Position numbers and translations under genes: made by a program | From: Parasponia andersonii | Taxonomy: Eukaryota; Streptophyta; Magnoliopsida; Rosales; Cannabaceae | Direction: 5' to 3' | Length of the DNA: 64,000 nucleotides | Assembly: GCA_002914805.1 (NCBI GenBank) | Contig: JXTB01000200.1 | Location: forward strand, 174,790-238,789 | In this document: positions 1 through 11,847 of the stretch, piece after piece | Position numbering within the stretch: the stretch's first letter is position 1 | How the letters are laid out: each line of letters begins with the position of its first letter | Notes under the pieces: generated by a model | What the model was told of the DNA's origin: nothing | Databases searched by the model: none | What the model saw: the letters and a program-made list of their open reading frames with translations, nothing else

Positions 1-2
1 AA

Positions 3-2873
3 CAATGTCGAGTTCCTTTCTCCATCGGTAAATACAAAGATGAGGTATTATGTGATGTTGTTGATATGGATGCCTGTCATATATTGCTTGGTCGATCGTG
101 GCAATTCGATTTAAATACTATACATAATTGCAAAGCTAACATATACAACTTCCATAAGAATGATATGAAGGTTACTCTGGCTCCTCTGAAGCTACAAAAT
201 AACCAAACAACCCCTACCAAGACCAACCTTCTTTTTGTACCTAAAGAGACATATACTCCTACCAATAATCTTTTACAAGTTCAAACATTATTGTCTGAAT
301 TTGAAGACATCATTCCTGAGGAGTTACCCGCTGGCTTACCACCCCTGCAAAATGTTCAACACCAGATTGATCTTGTTCCTGGAGCAAGTCTACCGAGTCT
401 ATCGCACTACCGCATGAGTCCTAAGGAGCATGAGATCCTACAAATACAAGTCCAAGATCTCCTCAAGAAATGGATGATTAGAGAAAGTATGAGCCTTGTG
501 GCTGTACCTGCACTCCTAACACCGAAGAAAGACAGAAGCTAGAGGATGTGCGTTGATAGTCGAGCCATCAACAAGATTACGATACAATATCGATTTCCTA
601 TCCCACGATTGGATGACATGCTTGATAGATTGAGAGGATCAAAGCTCTTTTCTAAGATTGATTTGCGGAGCGGATACCATCAAATTCGTATTCATCCTGG
701 AGATGAATGGAAGACTGCATTCAAAACACATGAAGGACTATACGAGTGGTTAGTTATGTCGTTCGGTCTATCCAATACCCCGAGTACTTTCATGAGGTTA
801 ATGAATCTGGTATTCAAACCCTTCATTGGAAGATTTGTCGTAGTTTATTTTGATGATATTTTAGTCTATAGTAAGAATGAGACAGAACATCTACAACACT
901 TGACCGAAGTTTTTAATACACTTCTTAAGAATCAGTTGTATGCCAACCTGAAGAAATGTAGCTTTATGACTGACAGCTTAGTCTTCTTAGACTTTTTTGT
1001 AAGTTCTGACGGAATCAAAGTCGATCAAGATAAAGTAAAGGCTATCTGAGAATGGCCAATACCGAAGACCATTACAGAAGTTCTGAGTTTTCATGGTCTT
1101 ACAACGTTCTATAGACGATTTGTGAGAAACTTCAGCACTATAGCTGTACCGCTCACCGATTGTTTGAAGCAAAAACAATTCCTTTGGACAAAAGAAGCAA
1201 AACAGAGTTTTGCTGTCTTGAAGGAAAAACTCATAAATGCACCCGTCCTTGCACTTCCTAACTTTGAAAAAATTTTGAAGCTCAACTGTGATGCTTCTAG
1301 CGTAGGAATTGGAGCTGTTCTATCCCAAGATATGAAGCCAATAGCTTTCTTTAGTGAAAAGCTCAGCGAAGCCAGAAAGAAGTGGTCAACATACGAACAA
1401 GAATTATATGCGATTGTTCATACATTACAACAATGGAAATCGTATCTAGTGCAGAAGGAATTCATCCTCAGTACGGATCATCAAGCTGTTAAGTACCTCA
1501 ACAACTCTTTCAAACAAAATCGAATGCATGCTCGATAGATTTCCTACATCCAGAAGTTTACTTTCTCTCTCAAGCATAAGTCAAGACAATTAAACAAGGT
1601 TGCTGATGCATTGAGTCACTGAGTTATGTGACTAACTGCTGTTCAAAATAAAATAATCGGTTTTAATTATTTGAAAGACTTATATGCTGATGATGAAGAT
1701 TTCAAGGAAGAATGGGAGAAATGCATTAATGGAATTGCAAATAAACATCAAATACATGATGGTCTTCTATTCTTTGAAAATCATTTATGTATTTCTCGAG
1801 GATCTCTTAGAAAACACATCATTCATAAACTACACACAGGAGGAATAGGAGGACATATGAGACGAGACAAAACTGTTTCATTAGTGGAAGATCGATATTT
1901 TTGGCCACATTGTGATGTCGAGAAATTTGTCAAGCGTTGTTATATATGCCAGACTACAAAGGGACAAGCTCAAAATACTGGGTTGTACATATCACTTCCT
2001 ATTCCTGATGCACCTTAGGAAGATTTGTCTATGGATTTCATCTTAGGACTACTGTGAACACAAAAAGGTTAGGATTCTATCTTTATTGTGCTAGATCGTT
2101 TTTCAAAAATGGCTCATTTTATTCCCTGAAAGAAAACTTCAGATGCTACCCATATTGCTCAATTGTTCTTTCGAGAGATTATTTGTCTGCATGGGTTACC
2201 AAGGATAATAGTCTCTGATCACGATAGTAAATTACTCAGTCATTTTTGGCGTACTTTGTGGAAGAGACTTGATACCACCTTGCATTTTAGTAGCACTTAT
2301 CATCCCCAAACAGATGGGAAAACTGAAGTTACTAACCGCACATTGGGCAATATTTTACGGTGCTTGATTAAAGAAAACCCAAGACAATGGGAGAATGTTC
2401 TACCGCAAGCTGAGTTTGTTTATAACAATGTGTCAAATCATTCCAGCGGTAAATCTCCATTTGAAATTGTTTATATTCGTCTTCCGTTGCATACTTTCGA
2501 CTTGGTACCTTTACCAAAACTTCCAGGGATAAGCACTATTGTCGATCATTTGATTAATAAGGTGATTAATATCTATGAAGAAGTGAAAAGAAAGTTAGAA
2601 GAGTCCACTGCAAAATACAAGGCTAATGCTGACAAGCACAAAAGATTCAAGACTTTCAAAGAGGGCGATTTTGTAATGGTTCATTTACGTAAAGAAAGAC
2701 TTCCAACAGGAGAATACAATAAACTTAAGCAGAAGAAAATTGGCCTCTTTCGTATTATTCAAAAGATTAATGATAATGCATCTGTCATTGATCTACCAGA
2801 TAGCTACACAATTTCTAAGACCTTCAATGTTCAAGACCTGTACGAGCACTATGGACCGGAAGTCATACCTTGA
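3..2873 (+). pseudogene. pol: Chromovirus pol polyprotein (PR-RT-RNase H-integrase), stop-ridden
   Basis: One reading frame (third base of the window) carries the whole polyprotein. The protease end reads [15 protein letters not shown] spans about 300-1050, with the catalytic YFDDILVYS near 845. RNase H spans about 1180-1610 (NCDASSVGIGAVL; STDHQAVKYL). The integrase zinc-binding segment is at 1800-2010, with two His and two Cys (CYICQTTKG), and the core is at about 2025-2480. The frame is kept throughout. The breaks are nonsense codons, for example 540-542, 1047-1049, 1536-1538, around 1619-1630, 2016-2018 and two before 2163. Most sit where the family has Trp or Arg. It cannot encode a full polyprotein, although the RT catalytic aspartates remain. 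Confidence 0.9.
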
Positions 2874-2913
2874 GCAACTCGAGGACGAGTTTTTTTTTCA
2901 AAAATGGGAGAAC

Positions 2914-3515
2914 TGATGTAGCAGCCCACATCCATGATCCAAAGCTAAGGCCCACAATTCTAAAACTCAATCCAATGAACATTCTATTGGTTGGTAGAAT
3001 GTTTTTGTGTGTTAGGTATTATAGACTTATTTTTTTTGAAATGTGTTAGATTATTTAGCTTGTTTATTTGAAGTGTGTTAGGTGAACAATTTAAGTATGT
3101 TTGGTTGATAGGTACTAGGTGTATGGTTGTAAGTTTCTTAGAATTATTTTATTAGATGGTTTAGATTAATCCTAAATTTGTATAAATTGCTTTCATTGGC
3201 AAGAGTTGTAATCATCTAATCTTCAATCAAAATCTTAATTTTCTCTTCTAAATTCTCTTTGAGAATTTTGTTTATTTCTTTTCTCGTTTTGAGAATACAA
3301 GTTAGAGCGAAATCTAGCAACTCGCTGCGTCAATAAGAGTCGAGCCTTTTCCCCTTGTCTTTCATGGCGAGGGCCTGGGGCCTGAACCCAACTCAAGCCC
3401 CTCAAGGGCCAGGCCAACCCAAGCCCATGAAAAGAGCTTGTCGGACTTAGCCCGGCTCTGCACTATTCAAGGCCGACTGGTCCGCCCAATTGACGTTTCT
3501 TGATACACCCTTGTA
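2914..3515 (+). repeat. 3' LTR of the first chromovirus
   Basis: It begins TGATGTAGCAGCCC directly after a purine-rich tract (aaaaatgggagaac) that follows the pol stop, the expected PPT/LTR junction. A TATA-like tgtataaatt near 3178 would mark the LTR promoter. The distal part (3340-3490) is unusually GC-rich. With no 5' LTR to compare, the end is set only roughly near ttcttgataca. Confidence 0.55.
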
Positions 3516-4532
3516 CTTAAGTATCGCCTTAATAAGCGAGGATCTTCTCTTGCGTACATGCTAACATAATTAGAATATGCTTGACATTCACTAGATATTA
3601 ATCCTCCTTGCCAAATATTATCCTTGGAATATATATATATATATATATATATATATTGATCAACAATTTACTGCTTTTATATATAGAAATATACTAGACT
3701 TAATAATGTAGTATACCGTCGGGAAGGTGAAATTCATTAATCTCAAACTTTGTTTGTATAGATCACAAACCAGTAGCAATTTCCAACGTCGTAACTCTAA
3801 AATTTAGTATTTTGGAAAAACTATCATTTATTGATTTGTAGCATTATCAACGTGATGAGGACTAGTCAGGCTAGGGACAGAATATATATTTAATTCATTA
3901 ATTAGCAATCCGAAGGCCCACACACATGCATGAGAATACTTTTATTATAAGTTGACGGTGGAAAATGTCGTTGAAGACAGTACTGGGAAAAGAGCCGTGA
4001 CAAAATGTCACAGCCCGAGTATGACACACTAGGTTTTATCAACGTCAAGGCAAAGTAATACAAATTCACAGAATTAAAAATTTTATAAGAAAAAACTAAA
4101 ATAATTTTTTTTTTTTAAATCTACAACATGCATGGATAGGGGGGCCCCGAAGCCCCACGCTTGATTGCCAAGTCTCTTTTTGTTTAGTCTCCTCCAACAT
4201 GCACTGGCCCAGACCTCTCTATCTCTGACCATTCACGAGATCCCTATACTTTTTCTCTCTATTTCCCTCACCCACTTTCTCTAAGTGACTGAGTTGACTC
4301 GCCCGCTTCTAGAGTCTAACTCAGCCTGATATCGTGTTCTTCTAGGTCCTAATAATTGTAATCTACTTTCCAAATCGGTGTTGTGTTCTATTCAAAACTA
4401 GCTCTTTTTTTCTTTTTTCTCCCTTCTCAACATTGGTATTGTTCTACAAGTACTACTACAACATGCAAATTTAAAGGGGCCTGGGACCTAATTGTAGTCT
4501 GACCTTTCTTCTTCTTCTTTTTTTTTTTTTTT
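3516..4532. other. Intergenic, downstream of the IDD gene
   Basis: AT-rich DNA with a (TA)n tract at 3629-3656, a T/A homopolymer near 4107-4118 and a short G/C run at 4139-4158. It must include the 3' UTR of the minus-strand IDD gene. No coding region was recognised. Confidence 0.6.
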
Positions 4533-6608
4533 TCAATGATGCCCACTAAACTGGCTCAAGTTCATGGCCGAACCCATTGAAGCAAACTTCTCAAGCTCTT
4601 GCTGAAAGAAATTAGAGCCACTCCCATGAATATGATGACCATCACCTCCAACTCCAAGAAAATCTCTAGTCAAACTATGCTCATCAATATCATGATTCTC
4701 GTTGTTATTAGCTGATAATGATTGGGCTGCCGCAGCTTGCTTCAAATTGAAAGAAGATGGGCTTGACAAAACTGCTGCAGGCCCATTATTATTATTGTTG
4801 TTATTGTTATTAGCATTGTCTGAAGAAGCAGCCTGGAGAGAGTTGACTAAGTCGTTGAAGTTATTCTCAGCTGCCGTTGACTGATGGTTGACCGGTTGCC
4901 TGAACAGTACTTGCTTACGGGAGTTAGAGGACGATGATGATAATGAGCTAATCAAACCAAAAGCGCTGCCACTGAAAGAAGATGCGTTATTGCTTCTTGT
5001 GGATCCCATTTGAGCTGCTTTTTGGAGAAGAGCAGTGGCTGACATGTGAGGAGCCGGACCTTGTGATTGGAGGCTCTGGTTGTTTGGATGCAGAGAAGAA
5101 GTAGTAGCCATCATACTCTCCGAAAGACTAATGCTATTACTGTTGTTGTTTCCTTTGGTCTCTTCTTCTTTTAGACCCGTCCGGGGCAGTAGTGATGATG
5201 ATATGGTTGGAAAAGTTGTTGCGCCCTGATGATCATGAGCTGATGAAAACTTGTTGAGCCACTGATGATGACTAGTCTGGGGCGGCGTTGGAGACGGTTG
5301 GCCGCCGAACAATGTCGCGGTGGCGGCTGCCGTTTGCAACAGCTCAGGAAAGCCGCCACTGACACTGGGGGAGTTTCCCCCAGTAACGGACAGGAAAGGA
5401 ATGTTGTTGGAGTTGAGTTGATGAGAATTCGAGGGGTCTAGCCACAAGGGCAGCCTTGGCCTAATGTCTCCGGTGGCATTAGAACCGAAATTGGCGACGG
5501 ATTCGGAGCCAAATTCGGGTTGGAAGATCGGCGAGAGGTGAGGATGAGTCATTCTGGAAGCGGCTGTTTGGGGATTATTGATGTTGTTGTTGATGAAGCT
5601 GGGAAGGATATTGGTATTTGGGACTGCAGTAGTACCGAACCGAGCATTTTCTTCAGCTAAAGCGTCACAGAAAGCTCTATGCGTTATGAAGCTATCCTTC
5701 CTGTTAAAATGAAACCCCATATTTGGTATAATTAAAGTGATGTAGCACGTTATATATCTATTTACATATGCCGGTATGCATAATATTAATTATGGGAGGA
5801 AGATAGCATTAAATTCAGGTATCTGTATTATGAGAGCATTAAATTCTCATCAACAAGCTAATAATATGAACAAGGAGATGAATTTATTATGATAACCGAA
5901 AATCTTAATTACTTGAAACAATTAAAAGGAAAAAAAAAAAACGTTATAAATACCTGGAAAAGAGTGTTCCACAGTCACATTTGTACTCTCTAGTACCACA
6001 AATCTTGGTATGAGCCTTCCAATCTGATTGAACTGCGTACTTCTTGGAACACTTCTCACACTTCCACTTCTTCTCGCCGTGCTTTCGGCTAAAGTGTTTT
6101 TTGATTCCGGTAAGGTCGCCGAGAGCTCGAGAAGGGTCATGGTGTACACAAGACTTTTCAGGGCATACATAGACCTTTTTCCGAATAACATCTTTGTTCG
6201 ATCTCTGCCGGAGCTTCCATGGAAGGTTGTGTCCGCGTCGGTGGAGCTGTAGATTCTGGTCTCTCTGAAAACCCTTGTTGCAAATCTCGCAAATGAATCG
6301 GTTTGTAGCCATTAGAGACTTCGGTGACAAAGCAATCACTTCCGCATCTGGGTCTGCTTATTATTATTATAATAATTAGAATTATTCCAAAAAAACAAAA
6401 CAGTTAGAGAAACTATACACATACATCAATAGAATAGCTTGTGATATGGGAAGTATATAGATGTGTATTACTTGCCTGGGTTTCCAGGTAAATTTCTCTT
6501 CTTCTTATTAGCTGATGGATTTGAATTAGGGTTAGGGTTAGGGTTTGGATTTGGTTCTTGAGCAAACCCTCTGACGGTGGAGCTAAGACCATTTTCTTCA
6601 GATATCAT
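4533..6608 (-). CDS. INDETERMINATE DOMAIN (IDD) C2H2 zinc-finger transcription factor
   Basis: Spliced minus-strand gene with coding exons 6608-6476, 6353-5954 and 5700-4533, giving 566 residues. The start is the Met of MISEENG; an upstream in-frame ATG at 6686 is less family-like. Residues 35-55 hold the KKKRNLPGNPDPDAEV nuclear-localisation and ID signature. Four fingers follow: ZF1 at 64-86 (C2H2), ZF2 from about 108 (C2H2), ZF3 from about 145 (C2HC) and ZF4 from about 169 (C2HC, ending RKDSFITHRAFC). The C-terminus keeps the two IDD motifs MSATALLQKAAQMG (about 397-410) and TRDFLGVGG (about 520-528), which in this family mediate partner contacts such as with DELLA and SCR/SHR proteins. 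The tail is rich in Ser, Asn and His, with a run of nine Asn. IDD proteins are nuclear DNA-binding regulators of development and gibberellin response. No break was seen. The exact paralogue (IDD2/4/5/7-like) is not resolved. Confidence 0.95.
6354..6475 (-). other. IDD intron 1 with a non-canonical GC donor (GC-AG)
   Basis: On the minus strand the exon ends CCAG and the intron begins GCAAGTAATA. The acceptor reads ATAAGCAG before ACCCAGATGC. Joining G with AC gives an Asp codon and restores the family-invariant NPDPDAEV. A GT donor four bases further on would break the frame. AG|GCAAGT is the usual consensus of plant GC-AG introns. Intron 2 (5953-5701) is an ordinary GT-AG intron. Confidence 0.85.
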
Positions 6609-7599
6609 CTTGGGAAGTATGATGAACTGAACTAGTACTGACTGAGAGTAAGCTTTGCTAGAAATGGTGGAAACTAGATATGCCAAAAGAAGAAAAGCTA
6701 GATGTTAAAATCCGAATACATAGTTGAAGAAAGAGAACATATCGTAGAGAAATATTAATACTAGTAGATATTTATTAGATATTGATGAAAACAAAGAAAA
6801 CCCAGATGTTTGAGCTTGGTCTAGGTATATTGATTGACCCTTTCTAGTAAACCCTTCCACCTAATTTGCTTAGAACTCAGAAGGAAAGTAGAGAACAAAA
6901 AAACCAAAGAGAAAAATGGAGGCTGCAGGAGAGAATATTATTTTCTCTCACACTCACTTTCTTTCTTTCTTTCTCTCTCTATCCTTATCTGATACGGCTG
7001 CTCTCAAAGTCGGTCAGCCATAGACTCTGCTGGACCACACTACATACCATTCTCTATTCTCTCTCTCTCTGATGATATTAATATTATTAGTATTAATTAA
7101 AGAAAAAGTTACTAAGTTGGTAGTGTAGGCAAACATAAGCAGAGCTCAATAAACTAGTATTATTTGTTAATTATTTAATTGAGAAAAGAAAAATCCATAT
7201 ACAATATGGGGTGAAAAAACGATGTGAAAAGTTTAAAGGATCAAATCAAACTTGGATTTCAAAAAGGTTGTATTGAGAGAGAGTGAGAATTGGGAAAAGT
7301 GAATGGCCTTTACAGCCAGCCAATTTGATGAGGTTAAAAATCATTATGCCATAATTGTCTTAGGACCACGAGAAGAGAGAGAGAGAGAAAGAGGGGAAAA
7401 AAAAAAAAAAAAAGGTGGTGCCGTCCGTGAGACCTGACTGGCTGAGTGGGGGACCCAAAAAAGAGTGTCAGTGACAGTGAGAAGGGAAAGTTGATAATAC
7501 AAAGACAGGAGATGACTGCTACCGCTTCATATGTCGACCCACCCCAGTTCCACGACACGCCCTCCCCTTCTCTGCCTTCATTCACCCACAAGTCTCTTT

Positions 7600-7640
<41 letters not shown>
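6609..7640 (-). promoter_or_regulatory. IDD 5' UTR and upstream region
   Basis: Region immediately upstream of the IDD start. On the minus strand it is rich in GA tracts (CT on plus at 6950-6980, 7050-7070 and 7375-7412), typical of plant 5' UTRs and core promoters. A (TA)n tract lies at 7602-7640. I found no convincing TATA box close to the start codon. The assignment rests on position and composition only. Confidence 0.4.
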
Positions 7641-7643
<3 letters not shown>

Positions 7644-8558
7644 GTCATTCTCCACACTCTCCCTGAGAAGTAGTACTCTTAACTGAAACTCGTCTTATTT
7701 TTGGTGTAAATTTTTGTTTTGAGTAATGCTAATTAGGAGATTTATGATTTTTAAATATGTAACAAAATCGGATAAACTAATTTCAAAATTCAGATGATCG
7801 GTGTTGCATTATATATGTTTGCTGAATTATATTAATAATCACAAAGCTTATTAAATTAAATTCCAGCATTGGTTAATTTATAACCAAATTATACAGATCT
7901 ACAATATGCATGATATAGTAATTCAAGAACGGACGTATAAATTATGAAAAGAAGACATACAATAATATAGTTAGACATGGTAATTAACTGTCGGCTAACA
8001 CCAAAATTGGTAGTGATGTTAAATTTACAATTTTTTTTCTTTCCTAACATTGTTCACGACTCGAAGATCATGCTAATTTCATATTCTAACTAATTGAATA
8101 TATACGATACTATTAATATAACAAAACTAATTTATAATGTGTGGTATATATTAATTTCATCATCATTTAATTAAGATAACGCTATGATTGTGAATGACAA
8201 GACAACAAATCTAGTACACAACCACAGTACCATGTCAAAGTTGCATGAATATGGTTAATTTGCTATGCGGATTTTAACTCTACTTACATCTTACCTTGAA
8301 ATAAAGACGACATATATATCGAGTTTCAACCGAGTCACGGTACTGATGGTCGAGTATGCACGTAGTACATCCTTCCAACATCTTAATTCAAATAATAAGC
8401 TACATATTTGCTTAATCTAGATTAAATTTGTGCTGCTTTTCTATTACTTTCGATAAAAATTTTGGGCAGGAATATTGGGGAATAAGGTATAGGAAAGATG
8501 ACAGACCACCTAAAAGAAAGGAAAAAAAAATTAAAATGTGAATATATATATATATATA
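7641..8558. other. Intergenic AT-rich DNA
   Basis: No coding region, repeat or RNA gene recognised. It ends in a (TA)n tract (8542-8558) that borders the first MITE. Confidence 0.6.
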
Positions 8559-8805
8559 GGGCACCAATCTAGTGGGTATTTTTTTTTTTATAACCTATGC
8601 ATAAGTATCAATTTGGTTAATAAAAATTTAGCATACATACTTTTTTATTATAAAAAATAAAAATAAAAAATAAAAAGAACATTAATGATGTACGTTTTTT
8701 CATGCACTTCATTATAGTTATTGGATCACCATTAGATGGTGATCCAATGACTAAAAAAAATATACATACCAATAAGTAAAAAAAAAATACCTATTATATC
8801 GGCAA

Positions 8806-8807
<2 letters not shown>
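8559..8807 (+). mobile_element. Micron-like MITE, copy A
   Basis: A 249-bp non-coding element lying between (TA)n tracts. It begins GGGCACCAATCTAGTGGGTA and ends with the degenerate inverted complement ctattatatcggcaacc. The interior has the family marks: caatttggttaat near the left end and the short palindrome ggatcaccattagatggtgatcc near the right end. No transposase. Confidence 0.75.
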
Positions 8808-8846
<39 letters not shown>

Positions 8847-8849
<3 letters not shown>

Positions 8850-9085
8850 CACCAATCCAGTGGGTATTTTTTTTTTTTAACCTATAGATAGGTATCAATT
8901 TGGCCAATGAAAATTTAGCATGTATATTTTTTTATTGTAAAAAGTAAGAGAGAGAAAGAGCATTAATGATGCACGTCTTTTCATGCACTTCATTATAGTC
9001 ATTGGATCACCATTAGATGGTGATCCAACAGCTAAAAAAAAAATACCTACCCATAGGTAAAGAAAAAAATACCTATTGGATTGGC

Positions 9086-9088
<3 letters not shown>
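8847..9088 (+). mobile_element. Micron-like MITE, copy B
   Basis: A 242-bp copy in the same orientation as copy A and separated from it only by (TA)n (8808-8846). The terminal inverted repeats are GAGCACCAATCCAGTGGGTA at the left and ctattggattggcaac at the right. The interior palindrome ggatcaccattagatggtgatcc is intact, so this is the least decayed copy here. Confidence 0.8.

Positions 9089-9146
<58 letters not shown>
9089..9146. repeat. (AT)n microsatellite
   Basis: About 58 bp of nearly pure AT dinucleotide directly abutting MITE copy B. It creates long artefactual reading frames of alternating Tyr and Ile on both strands. Confidence 0.9.
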
Positions 9147-9148
<2 letters not shown>

Positions 9149-9362
9149 ATATCTCGATCACGTTATAGGTTCAACACACAAACATATGGTTGTATAGAGA
9201 GTGCAATTAAATAGTGCATATTCGCTTTTATCCTTTCTCTATTTGTCTTTTATGCAATTCTCCCATTTTACTTTTCAAAAAAGAAAAATCTCCTGTTTTA
9301 AAATTTGGTACAATATTATTTCTCATTCTTTGTAACATGACCTATCCAACAACCACTGGCCT

Positions 9363-9524
9363 CCCACCATATATAAACGTATAGAACTCGGAATAAATGC
9401 ATAAAAGGCACCATAAAAATCAGAAGAAATAGCATATATAAAAACCCACCATATATAAACGTATAGAACTTGGAATAAATGCACAAAAGGCACCATAAAA
9501 ATCAGAAGAAATAGCATATATAAA
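9363..9524 (+). repeat. 82-bp tandem duplication
   Basis: Two adjacent, nearly identical copies (9363-9444 and 9445-9524), each starting cccaccatatataaacgtat. They differ at only a few bases, so the duplication is recent. No gene is involved. Confidence 0.85.
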
Positions 9525-9683
9525 GTTTTCATAATTAGTTCAACGTGCTCCTGTTTAACTACCAAGCTTTGTCTAACCAAATTGTTATCTAGCGCCATGA
9601 TGCTAAATCATGATTTGAATGGTTAAAATCTAATTTTAATTTTCATTCTTTATTAAAATTAATACTTTTACCGACCTAATTAT

Positions 9684-10206
9684 TGTAAAAATCTAATTTT
9701 TTTTAAGGGCATAATGGTCTTTTGACAAGAATTTAAAAAAAAATTTAGATTATATATATATAAACCCCTCTCTCTCTCCTCTCTCTCGTTCTCCCCCCCT
9801 TCCTCCGAGCCGTTCTCCCTCTCCCTCGTCTCTCTCACTCTCTCGGCCAAAGGAAGTCGTACTGCCGTCCAAGCTCTGTCCGGCCGAGCAGATCGCCGGC
9901 GGACCTCCCCCACGCCACCACGAACCGGTCACCAACCATCGGAGCAGCTGCTGTCGCCGGAGAAGACGAAAGGAGTCGTTTCGGACTTTTCGTCACCTGC
10001 GAAGATTCCGCCGTCCATTCGACCTCAGACTAGTCTCATTGGATTCGTATCGTCGCAAGGATCATCAAAGTATCTCAATCCCATTTTTTCCGGATTAAAA
10101 GTTATCATTTTTGGGTATTTTGAGTTTATGGTTGTTGTTTTTGATCCGGCCGTTAGATTGTGTTTTTGAGTTCATTTTTGGAATGTACTTGAAAAATGGA
10201 GAAGTT

Positions 10207-10245
<39 letters not shown>

Positions 10246-11175
10246 GTTGTTTAGTGAATGACACGAAAATCGAGATCGGATGGTCGAGATTTTATCTTGT
10301 TTTGCGTGCCACCAGTCCGATGTGGGCCCGGATCATAATTAGACAAATTATATGTCTAACCTAGTTATTTTGGGTGCTAAGAATTCAGTGAAGAGGTCTG
10401 TTTGTGAAATTGAAGCTCTGGTGAGAAGTTGACTTTTCGCAAGAGAACGATCGAGAGCTTGGAATTGGTTCCCGACCCTCGGGCGATCGTCAATGACACC
10501 TTGAGCACTCAATAGCATGGTATCGCTATTCCGATGAGGTAGGAGATAAGTTACCTTCGTTTTATACCGTTTTTGAGTTAAAACTTATTTTCTGCAGCAT
10601 ATAAGAACAAGTGTGTTTTTAATTATTTGAATTATATGTGATAGAATCTGGTTGTACGATATATACTGTACTGCTCTGAGAATTTGCTGTGTATAGGTTA
10701 TTTTGGGTATATCAAAAATAGGGTCGTTATGCTGCCCATTTTTCTATAAACCCTATTATGCATGTTTTACTGAAAACTAGAGTACCGTAGTTTTTACACT
10801 TCAATTCTGTATCGCACGTGTCATAGGATCATACATGAGCACCGTGTTAGCATCATGGATTTTACAGTGTGGCGCTGCATGCTCCACCGTCAGTGAAAGT
10901 CTGTAAACTCGCGCAGGGTTTGTTCTTCTGATTACCTCCCCATTTGGCAGGCGTAGGCAATTCGGTTGCCCTCCAGTTTTGGTAGACGATACACGGGTGT
11001 CCCCTCGGGTATGGGCTTAGGTGTCAGGCAGGCTGTTAGGTATACTTAGTGCCATCATCCTGGGTTTCCACAGATGAGAGAATGAGAGCTCATGGGTATG
11101 GGTTGATTTGTGTCATGTGCATATGGATTGATGGTTTTGATTACACTATTTTATATATATGGGCTCCTAGTTTGG

Positions 11176-11210
<35 letters not shown>

Positions 11211-11764
11211 ATGTTTTGGATTTGAACTAACCATATAGGAGTTTTCCATCACTTAACTATTTTCCTTCGAGGTAACTATTTTCCTACTGGGTATTGTATG
11301 CTCACCCCCCCTTCTTCCCTTCCTCAGGTGGTGTTCAGTGCGATCTTGGAAATTATGAGGAGTATGAGGCCATCTTGACTGTAGTTCATTTCTTGGTAAT
11401 GCTAGAAGTCTACTGTTGTGGTATTTGGACTGTTTGCGATTTTGTGTTAACATTGAACCAAGATTACTACTTTCTATTTTATCTGTAAACTTATGTATGC
11501 CATTTTGGGATTTAACTCGTTGTTGTAGATGATGATGATGCTTGGACTCATATTTGATTTTCCCTTTTTTCAATTATTATTCAGTCTATGTTTAATAGTG
11601 TATACGAACTGTGGGAGTGGTTCACAGGATGAAATTCCAAATGTTTTATTCAAATTGACCGTTTTATAAAAATTAGAACTTTTGACACTTTTCAAAGAAA
11701 TCAAGGTATTTTTAATCTTTGTGAAATTCCCCTTCTGCCACTGGCCTAGTTTTGGGTCGTGACA
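9684..11764 (+). repeat. 5' LTR of the Tekay element
   Basis: 2,081 bp, TG...CA. A TATA-like tatatatataaacccc near 9751-9767 precedes a CT-rich leader and is the probable retroelement promoter. Two (TA)n expansions (10209-10242 and 11178-11206) are longer than in the 3' copy and account for most of the length difference. Confidence 0.93.
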
Positions 11765-11772
11765 GAAATTTT

Positions 11773-11784
11773 TGGTATCAGAGC
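11773..11784 (+). other. Primer binding site (initiator tRNA-Met type)
   Basis: TGGTATCAGAGC, eight bases after the 5' LTR end: the standard plant retrotransposon PBS complementary to the 3' end of initiator tRNA-Met. Confidence 0.93.
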
Positions 11785-11847
11785 TTTGAGTTTAACATCT
11801 CGGACGTATCACCATTAAACTAGATTGAAGTTATTTTTATAACAAGC

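Larger units (their letters stand above)
1..3515 (+). mobile_element. Ty3/gypsy chromovirus, 3' part (5' end outside window)
   Basis: The window opens inside the protease region of a Ty3/gypsy LTR retrotransposon. Reverse transcriptase, RNase H and integrase follow in the order PR-RT-RH-INT, then a polypurine stretch and a 3' LTR. The integrase C-terminus (GDFVMVHLRKERLP, then FNVQDLYEHYGPE) resembles CRM or Reina-like chromoviruses; I see no clear chromodomain. The 5' LTR, primer site and gag lie upstream of the window, so no target duplication can be tested. The outer 3' boundary near 3515 is approximate. Confidence 0.85.

Noticed and set aside
6028-6252. Plus-strand open frame over the IDD zinc fingers
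   Set aside because: Antisense shadow of a strongly conserved exon.
8895-9214. Open frames of alternating Tyr/Ile at (AT)n tracts (also 57016-57351 and others)
   Set aside because: Products of AT dinucleotide repeats, not genes.
11253-11573. Open frames inside the Tekay LTRs (also 18033-18359)
   Set aside because: They lie in LTR sequence, differ between the two LTR copies and have no recognisable family.
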